A DNA stretch of 46,247 nucleotides from an uncultured Mycoplasmatota bacterium. GTDB lineage: Bacteria > Bacillota_I > Bacilli_A > RF39 > UBA660. The translations under genes were made by a program, and so were the position numbers. Shown piece after piece: positions 1-7,123 of the stretch. Position 1 is the first letter of the stretch, and each line of letters starts with the position of its first letter. The stretch is taken from positions 1 to 46,247 of the forward strand of contig CAMMYS010000010.1 of assembly GCA_946528555.1 (NCBI GenBank), written 5' to 3'. A model generated the notes under the pieces. The model was not told where the DNA came from. It was given only the letters and a program-made list of their open reading frames with translations, and searched no databases.

Positions 1-220
1 TTATTAAAGCAAGAATAAATAATCTAAAAATATATTTTTTTAAATTTTTAGTTTTGAAATAACCAAAAAATGTACAATAGAAAAACAATGGAAAAGCTAT
101 TCTACCAATACATCTAAGAATAGGAATATTTGGAAAAAATACCATTCCTATATGATCTATTAACATAACTGATATAGCTATTAATTTTAATAAATTTGTA
201 TTTTGATTTAACTTATTCAT
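1..220 (-). CDS. TraX-like membrane protein (3' end beyond window)
   Basis: Reading the minus strand from the ATG at 220 gives 73 codons that run off the left edge. The N-terminus is a hydrophobic segment followed by LIDHIG, an Arg-Cys-Ile-Gly-Arg stretch, AFPLFFYCTFFGY and a basic loop. This order is typical of the TraX family (named after the F-plasmid pilin acetylase), which is widespread in Bacillota as multi-pass membrane proteins, often of unknown substrate. No SD is visible. An extended -10 ends 6 bases before the ATG, so the transcript is probably leaderless. The gene is divergent from the rhodanese-like gene. The family call is good; the function is unknown. Confidence 0.75.
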   Translation of the reverse strand, partial: MNKLNQNTNLLKLIAISVMLIDHIGMVFFPNIPILRCIGRIAFPLFFYCTFFGYFKTKNLKKYIFRLFILALI

Positions 221-226
221 GTTTAC

Positions 227-235
227 ATTATAGCA
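227..235 (-). promoter_or_regulatory. Extended -10 promoter of the traX-like gene, leaderless
   Basis: On the minus strand TGCTATAAT is followed by six bases and then the ATG at 220. Transcription should start at or next to the start codon. No good -35 is seen, consistent with an extended -10. Confidence 0.6.
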
Positions 236-263
236 TAAGTGATATTTAAAAAAGAAAAAAATA

Positions 264-272
264 TGATATAAT
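264..272 (+). promoter_or_regulatory. Extended -10 promoter of rhodanese-like gene
   Basis: TGATATAAT with an expected start near 279, about a dozen bases before the chosen ATG at 292. It faces away from the traX-like promoter about 30 bases to the left. Confidence 0.6.
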
Positions 273-291
273 ATTTTTGGAGATGATAAAG

Positions 292-990
292 ATGAAAAAA
301 GTAAAAAATGATAATAGTTTTAACTATATAACAATAGTTCTTTCTATAGTAGTAATTATCTTAGCAGTTTTATTAGTTATAAAAACAAATACAAATACTA
401 ATGAATTAGAAGCATTACCTTTACCTGAAGTAACTGGTGGAGAAAGAGGTATGTTAGGAATTGATAAAAATATTAATGAAGAAAATATTGATAAATATTT
501 AAATAGAAGTGATAGTGTTTATAGAGATGTTAGAATGCTTAAAGATCCAGGCAATTATGAAGCTATTGGTGGAGACTCATATCTTTCTGGATTTGTAAAA
601 GGATTTGAAGTTGTTCCTCTTCCATATATTATTAAAGTAACAGGTTTACCTGAACCAGTAGGTAATACATATACAGGAAAAACATTATTTAAAACAACAG
701 AAAGTGGAAAATATGAAGCAAATTATGTTGAATCACTTGCTATTTTAGAATATTATTTCCCTAAAGATAAAGTTATATTCTTAATGTGCGGTGGTGGAGG
801 ATATGCTGGTATGATGAAAAATGTTTTAGTTAGTCTTGGATGGGATGAAACTAAAATATATAATACCGGTGGATATTGGAACTATAGTGGTAAAAATAAT
901 GTAGAAGTTAAAAATAAAGATGGAAAATATGATTTTTGGAAAATTACTTATCATGATATAGATTTTGATTCACTTACGGAGGTTAAATAA
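292..990 (+). CDS. Membrane-anchored rhodanese-like protein
   Basis: The start is the ATG at 292, because GGAG (279-282) is 9 bases upstream; the ATG at 283 abuts that site. The 232-aa product has a short basic N-terminus, one membrane segment (about residues 10-30) and an external domain. Near the C-terminus the loop around C166 (MCGGGGYAGMMK), followed by LGW and YNTGGYW, resembles the rhodanese active-site Cys loop and the helix/strand after it. Rhodanese domains move sulfane sulfur or serve as redox/regulatory folds. The active-site loop is glycine-rich and not the canonical CxxGxR, so activity is uncertain. It overlaps the next, thioredoxin-like gene by one base, suggesting coupled translation and a joint extracytoplasmic thiol role (inference). 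Confidence 0.65.
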   Translation: MKKVKNDNSFNYITIVLSIVVIILAVLLVIKTNTNTNELEALPLPEVTGGERGMLGIDKNINEENIDKYLNRSDSVYRDVRMLKDPGNYEAIGGDSYLSGFVKGFEVVPLPYIIKVTGLPEPVGNTYTGKTLFKTTESGKYEANYVESLAILEYYFPKDKVIFLMCGGGGYAGMMKNVLVSLGWDETKIYNTGGYWNYSGKNNVEVKNKDGKYDFWKITYHDIDFDSLTEVK

Positions 991-1448
991 TGAAGAAAAT
1001 ATTAACAATACTTGTTGTTATATTTTCTATATTTATACTTTGTAGTTGCGAAAAGCAAAAAGAAGATGATTCTAAAATATATTTAGATAAAGAGTTTTAT
1101 GGAAAAAGTGAAATTATAAAAATTAACGCAGATGAATTTAAAAAAATTAATGCAAAATCTTATGTAGTATTTACATATAATAGTTATTGTAATTTCAAAA
1201 TACCTTGTGATGATATATTTAAAGAAGTTATGGATAAATATAATTTAAGTTTTTATGGATTACCTGTAGCTGAAATGAAAAAAACATTTATATATGATAC
1301 TGTTAAATATGCACCATCAATTGTAATAATAAAAAATGGTAAAATAATAGCATATTTAGATGCTGAAAGTGATGAGGATTTACCTAAGTATCAAGATGCT
1401 AATGAATTCGAAAAATGGTTGGGGTCATATATACATTTAGAATATTAA
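990..1448 (+). CDS. Thioredoxin-like lipoprotein
   Basis: The ATG overlaps the previous stop (TAATG), with GGAGG at 978-982. The 152-aa product starts with a lipoprotein signal ending in ILCSC, so it should be lipidated and face outward. The remainder resembles a thioredoxin fold: a strand (YVVFTYNSYC), a Cys pair C67/C73 spaced C-x5-C instead of C-x2-C, a cis-Pro-like KYAPSIVIIKNGK and a terminal helix. Proteins of this shape act as thiol oxidoreductases or have lost catalysis. The wide Cys spacing is odd. It is the second gene of a two-gene unit ending in a clear terminator. Confidence 0.6.
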   Translation: MKKILTILVVIFSIFILCSCEKQKEDDSKIYLDKEFYGKSEIIKINADEFKKINAKSYVVFTYNSYCNFKIPCDDIFKEVMDKYNLSFYGLPVAEMKKTFIYDTVKYAPSIVIIKNGKIIAYLDAESDEDLPKYQDANEFEKWLGSYIHLEY

Positions 1449-1474
1449 AATAAAGTTTAAACTTTATTTTTTTT
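1447..1474 (+). terminator. Intrinsic terminator
   Basis: A palindromic AAAATAAAG/CTTTATTTT stem around TTTAAA, followed by T's. It overlaps the stop codon of the thioredoxin-like gene. Confidence 0.75.
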
Positions 1475-1482
1475 ATTTAGTT

Positions 1483-1491
1483 TGATAAAAT
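1483..1491 (+). promoter_or_regulatory. Extended -10 promoter of Hint-protein gene
   Basis: TGATAAAAT directly after the preceding terminator tract. It gives a leader of roughly 18 bases before the ATG at 1516, which is preceded by AGGTGTGAT. Confidence 0.55.
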
Positions 1492-1515
1492 GATTTTAGA
1501 ATAAGGTGTGATGAT

Positions 1516-4185
1516 ATGAAAAAAATATTCTATTTAATAATTGGTTTATTATTAATACCGAGCGTAGTATTTGCAAGTGCTACATATGAAAAAGGTGTTG
1601 ATATAGCAAATAAATTTATCTATGATTATCCTGATTATTCAAGATATATTAAATTAACTGGAGATTTACCATATTGGATTAATTCTTCAAATAAAGCAAC
1701 TGTTCATACAGGTTTTAAAACAGGTGGTTTTTTAAATGAAAGAGAATATATTATTACTGCTAATGGAGCAACATCTTGGTTAGCACCAGGAATAGAATAT
1801 TGGATTGCAAACCCATCATCAGATTATAGAGTTCTTAATGTTAAAGTAGTGCCATCTTCAGCATCAGCAACATCAGGCGTAAGAGTTACTGAGTTTGTTA
1901 GAGCAGAAGTAAAAATTAAAGGTGCTGGTACTAAAACAAATCCATGGGTTTTCTCAGATGGATATGTAGTAAAAATAGGTTCATCAGATCAATCTCTTGG
2001 AACAGTAGTAGGTGGATGCGAACATGTACAAGAAGGTGGAAGTTGTGTATTCAATCTTACATATGATTCTAATCAAGGAGTAGATGTTAGCAATTGTAAA
2101 ACAACAGTTGAATCAAAAGGAGCAACATTTAGTCAAAGTGGAAAGACTGTAACAATAAGTAATGTCCATAGTGATATTAGTTGCTTTATAGATTTTGGTA
2201 CTAATAATAAATGCTACCAAGTATCATTTGCTAATGCAGGTGGTTCAGGTGGTATGACTAAATCACTATATTATAAATATGGTTATGGATGGTTTGATGA
2301 TTCATTATGCTTAAAAAAAGCAGCTGGATTAACTGTACCAACTAAAACAGGTAATAGATTTAATGGTTATAAATATATAGATTTAACTATAATAGATGAA
2401 AACAGTAAAATAGTTGCTGGAGTAAAAGAAGATATAAAGAATAATATTACAGCAACAGCTTCATGGACACCATGTGGTGCTGGAAAATATTTATATAATA
2501 ATAGATGCGTAAATTGTCCAAAAAATACTTATAGTACAGGAAGCGCAAATGCATCATGTACAAATTGTCCAACAGGATATACAACAGCAGGTGAGGGTTC
2601 AAGTGTTAAAACAGCATGTAGAATAACTTGTCAAGCTGATAAATTAGTTAAGACAGCAGATGCTCAATGTGCAAATTGTGATGCTGGATATAATCACGAG
2701 GAACATACGGTTAATGCTGGAAGTACAAGTACAGTATGTGTAGGCAATACATATTATGTTCATTATAATGGAAATGGAAATTCTGGTGGAAGTATGACTA
2801 ATTCAACTCATACATATGGAACATCATCAACATTAAGTGCAGTTGCATTTACAAAAACAGGTCATCAATTTGATGGATGGGCTACAAGTTCAACTGGAAG
2901 TGTTGCATATGCTAATCAAGCATCAGTATCAACATTAACAACTACAAAGAATGGAACATTTGACTTATATGCTAAATGGACAGCTTGTGGAGCAGGTAAA
3001 TATTTAAAAGATGGTGTATGTACTAATTGTCCAAAAGGTTGGTATAGTACAGGAAGTGCAAATGCATCATGTACACAATGTCCAACTGGATATGATACTG
3101 ATGGAGAAGGATCAAGTGCAAAATCAGCATGTAAGATTAGTTGCCCAGCAAATATGAGAGTTAATTCAGCAGATGCACAATGTACAACATCTTGTGATAC
3201 TGGATATCATCATGATGCACATACGGTTAATGCAGGTAGTACAAGTAGCGATTGTTCAATTAATCACATTAATATACAATTCCATAAAAATGGTGGTAGT
3301 TGGGGAAGTACAACTTCTACAGATGTTCATATGAATTCTGGTGAAAATTTAGTTAGATTCTATTCTTCTAATCAAAACTATCGTTCATGGAATTATGGTT
3401 CCACTATTGATTTACCTAACTATAACAATTCAGGATATATCAATATTAAAAAATCTGGATATCATGGTAAGGGTAGTAGTGAATGGTGTACAGGAACAAG
3501 TGGAAATGGAAACTGCTATAATCATGCTACGGAATATGCAAATGCTGGAACAGATACAACAGCAAATAAATTCTGTGATGCAAGATACGGAGATTGTACA
3601 GTAACTTTATATGTTAACTGGGAGAAGGATAGTAGTGGCGGCGGAAGCGGCGGCGGCGGAAGCAGCGGCGGAGGCGGTGGAAACTGCTGTGATTATGGTA
3701 CATGTTGTTGTGGAACATGGTGTCAATGTCATGGTGGATGTAGTGGCCCATCTAACTGTTTCTTTGCAGGAACAAAAGTCTATACAAAGAATGGATATAA
3801 AGATATAGATAAAATTGAAATAGGTGAATATGTTCTTACATTTAATGAAGAAACGAAACAAAATGAATATAAGAGAGTATTAGGTACTTCAGTTCGTACT
3901 AATGTTGTTGAAGAAATATATACTTTAAAAATAAATGGAGATGTAATTAATGTTACAGAAGGACATCATTTCTATATTAAGAGCAAAGATGGCAAAGAAG
4001 AATGGAAAGCTGTTAGATACTTAGAAGATGGAGATATGGTAAGATTTGCAGATGGAACATTCCATAAAGTAGATGAATTAACACATAAACTAAATCCTAA
4101 TAAAGTATATAATTTAACAGTAGAAGATAATCATAATTACTATGTTGGTGAAAATATGATTTTAGTACATAATTTACTATGTTAA
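1516..4185 (+). CDS. Secreted Cys-rich repeat protein with C-terminal Hint domain
   Basis: 889 aa with a signal peptide (residues 1-20, cut near VFA-SA). Visible domains in order are a beta-rich N-terminal part (20-230), a repeat like the Listeria-Bacteroides/InlB-B type (about 235-318), a Cys-rich module (320-408), a clear InlB-B repeat (about 411-490), a second Cys-rich module (491-580), a third B-like repeat, a Gly/Ser linker (about 708-722), a Cys cluster (724-742) and a Hint domain (748-886). The Hint domain starts at C748 (CFFAGTKV), has T814..H817 in the block-B motif (VTEGHHFYI) and ends VHN (H885-N886), followed only by LLC. These are the self-cleavage residues of inteins, bacterial intein-like domains and Hedgehog. 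No toxin domain follows, unlike pre-toxin Hint proteins. About 40 Cys suggest disulfides. Promoter and SD are clear. Its function is unknown. Confidence 0.85.
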   Translation: MKKIFYLIIGLLLIPSVVFASATYEKGVDIANKFIYDYPDYSRYIKLTGDLPYWINSSNKATVHTGFKTGGFLNEREYIITANGATSWLAPGIEYWIANPSSDYRVLNVKVVPSSASATSGVRVTEFVRAEVKIKGAGTKTNPWVFSDGYVVKIGSSDQSLGTVVGGCEHVQEGGSCVFNLTYDSNQGVDVSNCKTTVESKGATFSQSGKTVTISNVHSDISCFIDFGTNNKCYQVSFANAGGSGGMTKSLYYKYGYGWFDDSLCLKKAAGLTVPTKTGNRFNGYKYIDLTIIDENSKIVAGVKEDIKNNITATASWTPCGAGKYLYNNRCVNCPKNTYSTGSANASCTNCPTGYTTAGEGSSVKTACRITCQADKLVKTADAQCANCDAGYNHEEHTVNAGSTSTVCVGNTYYVHYNGNGNSGGSMTNSTHTYGTSSTLSAVAFTKTGHQFDGWATSSTGSVAYANQASVSTLTTTKNGTFDLYAKWTACGAGKYLKDGVCTNCPKGWYSTGSANASCTQCPTGYDTDGEGSSAKSACKISCPANMRVNSADAQCTTSCDTGYHHDAHTVNAGSTSSDCSINHINIQFHKNGGSWGSTTSTDVHMNSGENLVRFYSSNQNYRSWNYGSTIDLPNYNNSGYINIKKSGYHGKGSSEWCTGTSGNGNCYNHATEYANAGTDTTANKFCDARYGDCTVTLYVNWEKDSSGGGSGGGGSSGGGGGNCCDYGTCCCGTWCQCHGGCSGPSNCFFAGTKVYTKNGYKDIDKIEIGEYVLTFNEETKQNEYKRVLGTSVRTNVVEEIYTLKINGDVINVTEGHHFYIKSKDGKEEWKAVRYLEDGDMVRFADGTFHKVDELTHKLNPNKVYNLTVEDNHNYYVGENMILVHNLLC
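2473..3255 (+). repeat. Duplicated Cys-rich module inside the Hint protein
   Basis: Two copies of about 89-90 residues (nt 2473-2739 and 2986-3255) both begin CGAGKYL and share YSTGSANASCT, CPTGY, GEGSS, SADAQC or TADAQC, and HTVNAGSTS. They are separated by one InlB-B-type repeat (VHYNGNGNSGG, then FDGWATSSTG and LYAKW). Near-identical DNA in the YSTGSANASCT part suggests recent duplication or gene conversion. The spacing of Cys pairs recalls TNFR/GCC2-GCC3-type extracellular repeats. Confidence 0.75.
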
Positions 4186-4196
4186 TGGGAGGCAAT

Positions 4197-4766
4197 ATGA
4201 GGAAGATAATTATTATAATAGTAAGTGTTTTGTTAGTTGCTTCTTTAGCACTATTAGGTTTTGGATTATTATTAAATAAAAAGAAACCTGAAGAACCTAA
4301 ACCAAAAAAATATACTAATGATTTACCAATTAATTATGTAGAACCAACAGAAACAACCTTTGAATATAAAGGAAAAAGATATATAAGAAAAAGTGGTTAT
4401 AATATAGATTTTGATAGTAACTCTAATGATGATACTTTACATTTATTTAATTATCAAAACAATTGGGGAGCATATATTCTATTATTAGATTCTAAAAATT
4501 TTGATGACGCTTTTGATGACTTTAAAAATTTAGAAGCAAGACTTAAATCACAAGGAAATAAGATAGATAATATGCAAGTTTTAAAACATAATGATGAAGA
4601 ATATGTAATGTTTGATTTAAGAAATGAAGGAAATCTAGGAATACTTGCTTATATACATGCATATGATGACTATTATTATGAAATTACTTTATATGGAAAA
4701 GAAGATGAAGTTGATTATAATAATATTTTAGATGTTTTGGAAGTATTGGATACAAGACAAGATTAA
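4197..4766 (+). CDS. Membrane-anchored protein of unknown function
   Basis: The start is the ATG at 4197, with GGGAGG at 4187-4192; an earlier in-frame ATG at 4185 overlaps the upstream stop but lacks an SD. The 189-aa product has one N-terminal membrane segment (about 4-24), a Lys/Pro-rich spacer and an external alpha/beta domain rich in Asp, Tyr and Asn. There is no Cys in the external part and no lipobox. I do not recognise the family. Position, with only 11 bases after the Hint-protein stop and a shared transcript, suggests a partner of that protein such as an anchor, chaperone or protective factor (inference only). Confidence 0.7.
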   Translation: MRKIIIIIVSVLLVASLALLGFGLLLNKKKPEEPKPKKYTNDLPINYVEPTETTFEYKGKRYIRKSGYNIDFDSNSNDDTLHLFNYQNNWGAYILLLDSKNFDDAFDDFKNLEARLKSQGNKIDNMQVLKHNDEEYVMFDLRNEGNLGILAYIHAYDDYYYEITLYGKEDEVDYNNILDVLEVLDTRQD

Positions 4767-4767
4767 T

Positions 4768-4797
4768 AAAAAGGTGAAAATGATTTTCACCTTTTTA
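4768..4797 (+). terminator. Intrinsic terminator
   Basis: A 13-bp perfect stem (AAAAAGGTGAAAA/TTTTCACCTTTTT) with a 3-base loop and T-rich tail. It ends the Hint-protein unit. Confidence 0.9.
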
Positions 4798-4803
4798 TTT
4801 TTT

Positions 4804-4812
4804 TGATATAAT
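4804..4812 (+). promoter_or_regulatory. Extended -10 promoter of purine permease
   Basis: TGATATAAT sits right in the terminator T-tract. The ATG at 4811 lies inside this element and cannot be the translation start. Confidence 0.6.
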
Positions 4813-4834
4813 GATTATGATAGGTTGTGATAGT

Positions 4835-6190
4835 GTGAAAAATATATTTGAGAGAAGATTTAAATTAGAAGAAAATAAAACAAATATAAGAACAGAGATA
4901 CTTGCAGGTATTACTACATTTATGTCTATGTCTTATATTATATTTTTAAATCCAACAGTTTTATCTCAAACAGGAATGGATTATAATGCAGTTTATGCTG
5001 CTACTATTATTGCTAGTATAATAGCAACTTTAGTTATGGCGTTTTATGCTAATGTTCCATATGCCCTTAGTACAGGAATTGGGCTTGGAAGTCTATTTAC
5101 TTATACATTATGTGGAAGTATGGGATTTACTTGGGGACAATCTTTAGCTATTGTATATATAAGTGGTATATTAAACTTTTTAGTAACTATCACAAGTTTA
5201 AGAAAGAAAATAGTAACCGCAATACCTATGTTTATGCAAAATGCTATTACAGTAGGTATTGGTTTATTTATTACATATGTTGGTTTAATTAATGCAGGGA
5301 TTATTACTTTTGGAGCAGATAGTGTAGTTGGAGGTTTTGCACAAAATGTAATTCCACAGATTGCTAATGTTAAAGAACATAGTGTTTTACTTGCAATAAT
5401 TGGACTTATTATTACAATTATTTTATTGCTTAGAAAGAGTAAAGGAGCATATTTAAAAGGAATACTTATTACAACAATTATTGGTATACCTCTTGGAGTA
5501 ACTTCACTTCCTGATTTTTCAAATTATACTTTTTTACCTTCAATAGCACCAACATTTATGAAAATAGATTTTGTAGGTTTATTTAGTGTTAAAACTGGAT
5601 TAATGGTTGCTTTAATGACAATATTTACAATGTGTATTTCTGATTTATTTGATTCAGTAGGTGTATTTATTGGTACTGGTAAAAAAGCAGGATTGTTTAA
5701 AATAGATAAAAATGGTAATTTACCAAAGAAATTAGAAAGAGCTATGATAGCAGATTCTTGCGGTACTATTATTGGTTCAATATTTGGTACTGCTAACACA
5801 ACAACTTATTTAGAAAGTAGTGTAGGAATAGAGGCTGGTGGTAGAACTGGTCTTACATCATTAACAGTTGCTTGTTTATTTGGACTATCATTATTCTTTT
5901 CACCAATTATAGCTTGTGTACCAATGGCTGCAATAGCACCAGTATTAATATTAATTGGTATGTCTATGATTGAAAGTGTTAGTGAAATTGATTGGAAAGA
6001 TTTAAATGTAGCAGTTCCATCATTCTTTACAATAGTAGTTATGCCATTTGCATATTCTATTACTAATGGTATTGAATTTGGATTTATTACATATGCCTTA
6101 GTATCATTAATTAGTAAAAAAACTAAAGATGTTTCACCAATAATATTTATTTTTGCAGTATTATTTTTACTAAAGTATATAGTTGCTTAA
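4835..6190 (+). CDS. NCS2/AzgA-family purine (guanine/hypoxanthine) permease
   Basis: The start is the GTG at 4835 with an AGGTTGTGAT SD; upstream ATGs fall in the promoter. The 451-aa multi-pass protein has the AzgA/PbuG hallmarks: AGITTFMSMSYIIFLNP near the N-terminus, a DLFDSVGVFIGTG stretch, and ANTTTYLESSVGIEAGGRTG, which contributes to the substrate site in this family. AzgA permeases import adenine, guanine or hypoxanthine with protons. Length matches the family (about 430-450). No purine riboswitch is seen; the leader is only about 15 bases. PbuG versus adenine specificity cannot be told from sequence alone. Confidence 0.88.
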   Translation: MKNIFERRFKLEENKTNIRTEILAGITTFMSMSYIIFLNPTVLSQTGMDYNAVYAATIIASIIATLVMAFYANVPYALSTGIGLGSLFTYTLCGSMGFTWGQSLAIVYISGILNFLVTITSLRKKIVTAIPMFMQNAITVGIGLFITYVGLINAGIITFGADSVVGGFAQNVIPQIANVKEHSVLLAIIGLIITIILLLRKSKGAYLKGILITTIIGIPLGVTSLPDFSNYTFLPSIAPTFMKIDFVGLFSVKTGLMVALMTIFTMCISDLFDSVGVFIGTGKKAGLFKIDKNGNLPKKLERAMIADSCGTIIGSIFGTANTTTYLESSVGIEAGGRTGLTSLTVACLFGLSLFFSPIIACVPMAAIAPVLILIGMSMIESVSEIDWKDLNVAVPSFFTIVVMPFAYSITNGIEFGFITYALVSLISKKTKDVSPIIFIFAVLFLLKYIVA

Positions 6191-6240
6191 AATAATCATA
6201 ATTTATATAATATATTTATAGGAAGAAAACAGGTGAGTTT

Positions 6241-6642
6241 ATGAGAGAAGAAGATAATAACAATAATGGTAATCAAAATAATCAAGACTATAAAATAGAT
6301 TTTGAAGATCATACTAAAGAATTTACCCAAGAAGAAATAAAATCTGGAAAAGTAATGAGTATTTTAGCTTATATGTCTATACTTTCTTTAATACCATTCT
6401 TTATGGAAAAGAAAAATAAATATGTAGTATTTAATGCTAAACAAGGATTGAATTTATTCATATATGAAGCTATTCTTTATATGATTGATTCTATTACAGC
6501 ATCATTTATGCCAGCATTATCATTTATTGCTTACTTTTTTGAATTATTATTAATAGTATATTCATTAGTTGGTATTATTTATGTAGTTAGTAATCAAGCT
6601 AGAGAACTACCATTTCTTAAAAGAATTAGTTTTATAAAGTAG
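6241..6642 (+). CDS. DUF4870/Tic20-like small membrane protein
   Basis: 133 aa, preceded by AGGTGAG. A hydrophilic Asn-rich N-terminus (1-35) precedes three or four membrane segments. The core (ILAYMSILSLIPFF, then YVVFNAKQGLNLFIYE) matches the DUF4870 pattern, in which a short loop carries a conserved Gln-Gly after the first membrane helix. The cellular role of DUF4870 proteins is unknown. A TATAAT at 6206-6211 could be its own promoter. The next gene follows after 6 bases. Confidence 0.65.
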   Translation: MREEDNNNNGNQNNQDYKIDFEDHTKEFTQEEIKSGKVMSILAYMSILSLIPFFMEKKNKYVVFNAKQGLNLFIYEAILYMIDSITASFMPALSFIAYFFELLLIVYSLVGIIYVVSNQARELPFLKRISFIK

Positions 6643-6648
6643 GTTAAT

Positions 6649-7068
6649 ATGAAAAATAGGATTATTAAAATTTTATTATTAATAATATTATCTTTAAATC
6701 TATATGCTTGTGATAATGATGATAATCAAACAAATGAAACTAATCAAACAATTCAAATTGCAAATGTATTAAATCTTAAATCTGATGATACTAGAAAAGT
6801 ATATTTAGATAATAGTACTTATCATGTTTATTATTATGATAAAAATAATAAGATAACAGGTTATGAACAATATGTTAAATATGATTATGGTGTTACAGCA
6901 TCATATATTTATGGAGATATAGTAGAAGAATATAAAAAAGATGCAGATGTAGAAGAAATATCACCTGTAGAAAATTATATTAAAATTAAATATAAAGAGA
7001 GTAAATTTAAGGACTTGACTCTTGATAGTATTAAAGAAGAAGTATCTATGTATAAAGAAATATATTAA
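6649..7068 (+). CDS. Small lipoprotein of unknown function
   Basis: 139 aa with a lipoprotein signal peptide ending LYAC (C21). Then come an Asp/Asn/Thr-rich linker and a compact Tyr-rich domain with probable beta strands. It lies 6 bases after the DUF4870-like gene with only a weak AGGT SD, so it is probably cotranslated. No family is recognised. The signal and lipobox support surface lipidation. Confidence 0.7.
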   Translation: MKNRIIKILLLIILSLNLYACDNDDNQTNETNQTIQIANVLNLKSDDTRKVYLDNSTYHVYYYDKNNKITGYEQYVKYDYGVTASYIYGDIVEEYKKDADVEEISPVENYIKIKYKESKFKDLTLDSIKEEVSMYKEIY

Positions 7069-7081
7069 TATTTCTTTTTTT
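7054..7081 (+). terminator. Intrinsic terminator overlapping the lipoprotein stop
   Basis: AAAGAAATAT/ATATTTCTTT stem with a 4-base loop, then T's. The left arm is the end of the coding sequence. Confidence 0.65.
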
Positions 7082-7091
7082 ATTTCTATTG

Positions 7092-7100
7092 TGATATTAT
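7092..7100 (+). promoter_or_regulatory. Extended -10 promoter of UlaG-like gene
   Basis: TGATATTAT about 24 bases before the ATG at 7124. Confidence 0.45.
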
Positions 7101-7123
7101 ATAGATAGAAAATGAGGTTTTAT

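Noticed and set aside
3607..3861. Long minus-strand ORF opposite the Gly/Cys linker of the Hint protein
   Set aside because: It exists because the GGC/GGA repeats lack stops on the reverse strand; no SD or promoter, and the plus-strand frame has clear domains.
4171..4185. Toxin domain after the Hint domain
   Set aside because: Only LLC follows VHN before the stop, and the next gene has its own membrane anchor and no toxin-like motif.
4811..4834. N-terminal extension of the purine permease
   Set aside because: The ATG at 4811 lies inside the -10 element; the GTG at 4835 has the SD and starts the conserved part.
4835..6190. Purine riboswitch before the permease
   Set aside because: The leader is only about 15 bases, too short for the aptamer.
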